Of a stretch of DNA of 57,816 bases, positions 53,608 to 57,816 are shown piece after piece; the stretch's first letter is position 1, and each line of letters begins with the position of its first letter. The stretch is from positions 1 to 57,816 of the forward strand of contig MNCI01003059.1 in the NCBI GenBank assembly GCA_015680685.1. Reading direction: 5' to 3'. This stretch comes from Gnetum montanum. Taxonomy: Eukaryota; Streptophyta; Gnetopsida; Gnetales; Gnetaceae. The position numbers were made by a program, and so were the translations under genes. The notes beneath the pieces were generated by a model. That model saw only the letters and a list, made by a program, of their open reading frames with translations. It was not told the origin of the DNA and did no database searches.

Positions 53608-56255
53608 ATGTCTCTTCCACAAGGAGGCGATAATGCACTATATAACGAAAACATTCATTGGAGAACCAATGAGATATATAGTGAGGAAAATTGGAATGAC
53701 CAACCTTATGCAAGGGTTTCTTATGTTCATAACTACCTTGATGACACTCAAAGACTACATTCACCTAAGGCATACAATCTTGGAGGAGATGACGTAAGTC
53801 TTGAACTAGGGGAGGCCTCAATGCCTAAGACCTCCTTGAGACCAAGAAACAACAAATCAAAGGACCTTAGGGAACACCATAGAAGCCATGGCAATCCTTC
53901 CAGTTCCTCATCTTTCTCATCCCTTTCAACGTCTAGTTTTGACAAAGATGAACATAGGAGTGAAGATAAAGCTCCACTAAAGGATCAGAATAGAAACAAA
54001 AATCGAAACCACAAAAACACTTACAACCATCAACATGAACATAGACAAAATCGTCACAATCAACCGAATAGAAATTGTCATCACAACTTGTTTGATGACG
54101 ATGAACCCTTTTTGACCATTCGGAGCCTAATGCAAATCACAGAGGCAATTAAGATATCTTATAAACATCGCAAAGAGAGTCACCTACCCAGGCTTGATAT
54201 GAATAATGTTCCTAAATTTTCAAGAGGCTATGATTTAGATCTGCAACATCATTTACAAGCCTTCCATGATGCCTATGCTTTCTACAACATTGAAAGTGGG
54301 TGGCAAAAGCTTAAGCTCTCTCCTATGACACAAATTGATAGAGTAGAAGTGTGGTATAGATCGTTAAAACCAAATTCAATTCTACAATGGTCGATAATAC
54401 TAGAACTCTTCAATAAGAAATACCAAACCTATGTGAGGGTGTCCAACCTAAGGAGACAAATCCAAGAATGGAAGCAAGAACAACATGAACCCTTGGACAT
54501 GGCCTTAGATAGATATTGTTTTCTATTGAATAAATGCCCCGGTCATGGTTTCTCCAAGGAAAGACAAATTTTTCACATCATATATAGGCTTCATAATAAA
54601 ACAAGATAGACCCTTTGGATGTATGCCCTAGGTCAATTAGACGAGCTATAAGTTCAATAGATCCAAGAACTAATGCAACGTGTGGAAAAAGAAGAAGGGG
54701 AGATATGTAAATGGTAGAACGTTGAGAAATATTAGTGGGACCCAACTCTTCAACAAAAAGAGGTCCATATTTATAGTAAGGAGAAAGAAATCATTCTTGA
54801 TAAGGTGATTCTGCAATAAACCTTGCTAATACAGAAGTCTATTGATGAACTTGAAGCAAAGTTTAATAGGATGTCAAAATGGATCTATGAAAACATTACA
54901 ACTCTCATTGAGATGATTGAGGAGAGGATCATGCAAAACAAGCTAGGTGATCACAATAAAGAAAGGATACAAAACCAATAAACAACTAGGAACACTTTTC
55001 AGCAAACAAGAAAAATGGCTAACGAAAGTGAGGTTATAGACTTAATCACAGATGAAGATAATGGATGTGACATTTGCATATACGATCATTAGAAGGGCCA
55101 TTTCCTAGTCTTGTTACATCTACATGAGTATTGGACAGGTGTCTTAAATATGAAGTTTGTAGAGAAGCACATGCCTGGGAGATTTCCTCCTCCATAAGGT
55201 AATTATAGACAGTTCCACAACCAACCATACCATCCTAGGAGAACTTATTACCTGCCTCAACACTATCATCAACCATAATGGCAACAACCATAGTCATGGG
55301 GGAGGCCACCATCAAATCAACCCTATCCTTCCTATTTGCCAAAACTGTATAGATATTATGTTCAACACCCTGTTTCTCCAACTAGTTCTATGTCATCTAC
55401 TTCAAATCGCCACTAACTCTCTTGAGTACCATCAACCCCCATGACATCCCTGGAGGGATCACCACCTTGTGCCTCTTATCATCCATCTTACCTTGATATT
55501 ATGTTCAACACCCTGTTTCTCCAACTAGTTCTATGTCTTCTACTTCAAATCACCACTATCACTCTCTTGAGTACCATCAACCCATGACATCCCTGGAGGG
55601 ATCACCACCTTGTGCCTCTTACCATCCATCTTACCCTCGATATTCTCATACTCCACCTCATCACATGCCACCACCAAGGACACAAGAAAGTTTTGCACCA
55701 TGATATCAACAAAAAAATGTCACTTTTGCTACAAATGTGCATAGACATGTTGACACTAGTAGATCTCAACCACCACATTAGAAACGTCCCTTCTTTAGGA
55801 AAGGCCGTAAGCCAAAGCAAAAGACTCATGGATCTACCACATCATTTGAACTAGCACAATGCCAATATAGTGCAATGCCTCCTATTTCACCACCACTATC
55901 CTTTGATCATACACAAGGGCCACCATCCATCATTACTCCAATTCCAAATCCAAGTAATGAATCTACAAGCATGGAGAGACCAACAAATCCATGCATACTA
56001 TATCATGATCAAGGGTGCAATTGTGGGCTAGATATTTGTCACATTAACACACCTCATATCCTAACCCACCAAACATTTGACACTCAAGTATGTGACCAAC
56101 GATTTGTCTACCCAACCACCGTGACACCAACAGACACCCAATGGTTAGGGAATGAACGGTTACCAATGTTTTATGCATGCATGCATCCTATCTATCCACT
56201 AATTAATCCTTGTCATGGCCAAATATCTAGTCATGGGGGTCACCCCCCATTCTAA
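53608..56255 (+). pseudogene. gag of element C, nearly intact N-terminal half
   Basis: The first 333 codons (53608-54609) are open: an N-terminal EIHWRTNE-like block, a Ser-rich linker, an Asn/His/Arg-rich basic stretch, then DDDEPFLTIRSLMQI and the Gag core with LQHHLQAFHDAYAF, WYRSLKPNSILQW, LFNKKYQTYVRV, LRRQIQEWKQEQHEPLDM and CPGHGFSKER. A TAG at 54607 replaces the Glu codon kept in element B (TRETLG), ending the frame early. Beyond it come broken frames, a Pro/Tyr-rich tail with a 143-bp tandem duplication, and a conserved C-terminal part (55875-56255) ending SSHGGHPPF-stop. No CCHC zinc knuckle, protease or polymerase is evident. Confidence 0.85.
55352..55637 (+). repeat. 143-bp tandem duplication in gag
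   Basis: GATATTATGTTCAACACCC begins at 55352 and again at 55495; the two units differ at a few bases. Because 143 is not a multiple of three, the duplication shifts the gag frame. Element B has a single copy of the corresponding region. Confidence 0.85.
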
Positions 56256-57600
56256 TCTTCAAGATTCATAAGTGTTTTCCATCTTTTTATTTTCCAATTT
56301 TTTGTCATTTTCTCATTTCTTAGTACAATTTTTCCTATTCCTTTCAACTTTTTCTATTTGTTGTTTTCATATTCTTGTTAGTAATCTTGCTTGTGAATAA
56401 AATGATCATGTTGCCCATTGAGGTGAGGTTTTCTTTATGTTGTTGAGTCATAAGGAATTGATTATTCAAACAATGAGACCACGTCATGCATCCACTCATT
56501 CCATTAATAAGAGTTTCTTTCCCTAGTCATAATGATATTCTTTTTCATCATCTAACCTAAAAATAAATCCATAATCATATGTTTAGGCAGAAAAGTGCAA
56601 AACCAAGGTGGAATGTAAGGGGTGTGACATCAAGGGGATTTTTGGATTCTCTTTGGCCAATTTTGTATGTCTATCATGTTACTGAGGTTGTAATTATATC
56701 CTTGTAGATCTAATGAAAAATGGAAGTACGAGTACCATAAAAAGACACTGAATAAATTCTACGGGTCCAATAGGAAAGACATGTACCCATGCATGAAGGT
56801 TGGCGGCTTCTTAGAACTCCATAAAAAAAAAGAAAAAAACAAGAAGGTGTGCCATAAATAAGCTCCTCCCTTGGATAAAATGCCAAGTGATGTTACTCCT
56901 CGTAGCTATGATAGTCTTATGGTTGTCTGCCAACGTGATGAAATAATGTAATGTCACTAAAATGTGGTTTGGACTTGGTTTAAATTTTGGAATAAAGGAC
57001 TCATGATTATTTAACCATTAATAACACACAAGGATTCACTATGCCCATGGTAAGACACCTCCTATCCTAATTTCTGTAATCCTTTCTACAATCCATCTCA
57101 TCTCGCTATCCATTTGATCCTAACTTGTGGTTTTGTGTAACATAGAGTTATTATCTCAAATTGGTGGTTTTGACATGTGTGTTTTGTTGCACAAGTATGC
57201 ATTGCATTCAACCCCTTTAGGGCCTATGGACATTTTTAGGTGTGGTTACATAAGGGCATTATGGGCTGGAGCATCCTTTGGGGAGGATCCACTTATGTAA
57301 CTTTTGTAACTTGTACTTGTTTGACATAACCACATCATTCTTAACCTTCCAAGTGCATAATTGTTAAATTTTGTAGTTTCCATTCTCATGTAACTTGATC
57401 CATCCACAACCTTAATTTCAATGCCATTTTTTTTGCTTCTTCCAAATCTTTTCACATCGACGACTCCACCTTTTCACACTTCCGGTGCCTTCATAAGCTT
57501 TCCTACTTACCCTAGAACTATGGACCTAACCTAAAACCTTCTAACCAACCTTAGAGCTTCATTTCTTATGCTCGATACCCCCATGAGATGCTTATTTATG

Positions 57601-57681
57601 GACCCTGATATCTAGTACCCAATATCGGGTGAGATGCAACATTGAATACCTGATATTAGGTTGCATAAAACCTATATATAT
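57601..57681 (+). promoter_or_regulatory. Internal promoter of element C
   Basis: GATATCTAGTACC, CAATATCGGGT, GAATACC and GATATTAGG motifs precede CATAAAACCTATATATATG. The same order is found at 33370-33275 on the minus strand in element B. The expected ORF2 start lies about 500 bp further on, outside the window. Confidence 0.6.
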
Positions 57682-57816
57682 GATCCCTGTGGTGCCCAAA
57701 CTTCATTCTCATCATTTGCAGCTAGGGGAGTTTTTCAAATTTTCTCTCGTGACCCAAAGCTTTGCGCAACCAACTACAACTTGCAATATTTGGCTTCCTA
57801 CTGCTCCATTTTTCGT

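Larger units (their letters stand above)
52653..57816 (+). mobile_element. gag-plus-ORF2 LTR element C, 3' end outside window
   Basis: Sense order: 5' LTR (52653-53484), primer site, gag (53608 to about 56255), about 1.3 kb without a frame, and the internal promoter (57601-57681). The window ends before the ORF2 start. The order and spacing match element B on the other strand. The 57240-57310 block is the reverse complement of B near 33660-33700. Confidence 0.85.

Overview
The window is AT-rich, repeat-dense nuclear DNA from a seed plant. It has intron-containing genes with plant-type splice sites, a secreted plant GH9 endoglucanase, Ty3/Gypsy (Athila-like) elements primed by tRNA-Asp, and tRNA-derived SINEs. 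Two genes in 58 kb plus old, diverged LTR elements suggest a large gymnosperm or conifer genome, but I cannot prove the species. Two single N bases (1199 and 37626) mark assembly joins.

Layout. 1-1600: broken LTR element A (minus strand) meeting an oppositely oriented LTR fragment at an N. 1.6-10.3 kb: intergenic DNA with a cluster of SINEs (4.4-7.3 kb). 10.3-12.8 kb: a complete seven-exon GH9 class B endo-beta-1,4-glucanase gene on the plus strand, with a TATA box. 14.75-15.62 kb: a solo LTR with a perfect 5-bp target duplication. 15.6-22.9 kb: decayed AT-rich DNA with no gene I can support. 23.0-28.6 kb: five tandem units of about 1.2 kb, each carrying a SINE and a conserved coding-like segment. 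28.9-38.2 kb: a full-length but mutated LTR element (B, minus strand) with target duplication CATAG. 38.2-43.3 kb: AT-rich DNA, a cluster of short palindromic repeats, and a gag relic. 43.8-50.1 kb: a 12-exon gene (minus strand) for a 1019-residue RS-domain protein, probably in pre-mRNA processing. 50.5-52.6 kb: duplicated SINE-like units and an internally deleted element D (minus strand). 52.65-57.8 kb: element C (plus strand), inserted into D and running off the window.

The most unusual content is the LTR-element family (A, B, C, D and the solo LTR). It has a tRNA-Asp primer site and a gag gene, but I see no protease, reverse transcriptase or integrase. In their place are a long non-coding stretch, a second TATA-type promoter, and a second long reading frame (ORF2) ending just before the polypurine tract. 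The second promoter carries the same iterated ATATCGGGTAC-like motif that lies upstream of the TATA box in the LTR. The family therefore looks like a non-autonomous, two-promoter retroelement that relies on a partner for its enzymes.

The two host genes are unrelated to each other: one acts on the cell wall, the other in the nucleus.
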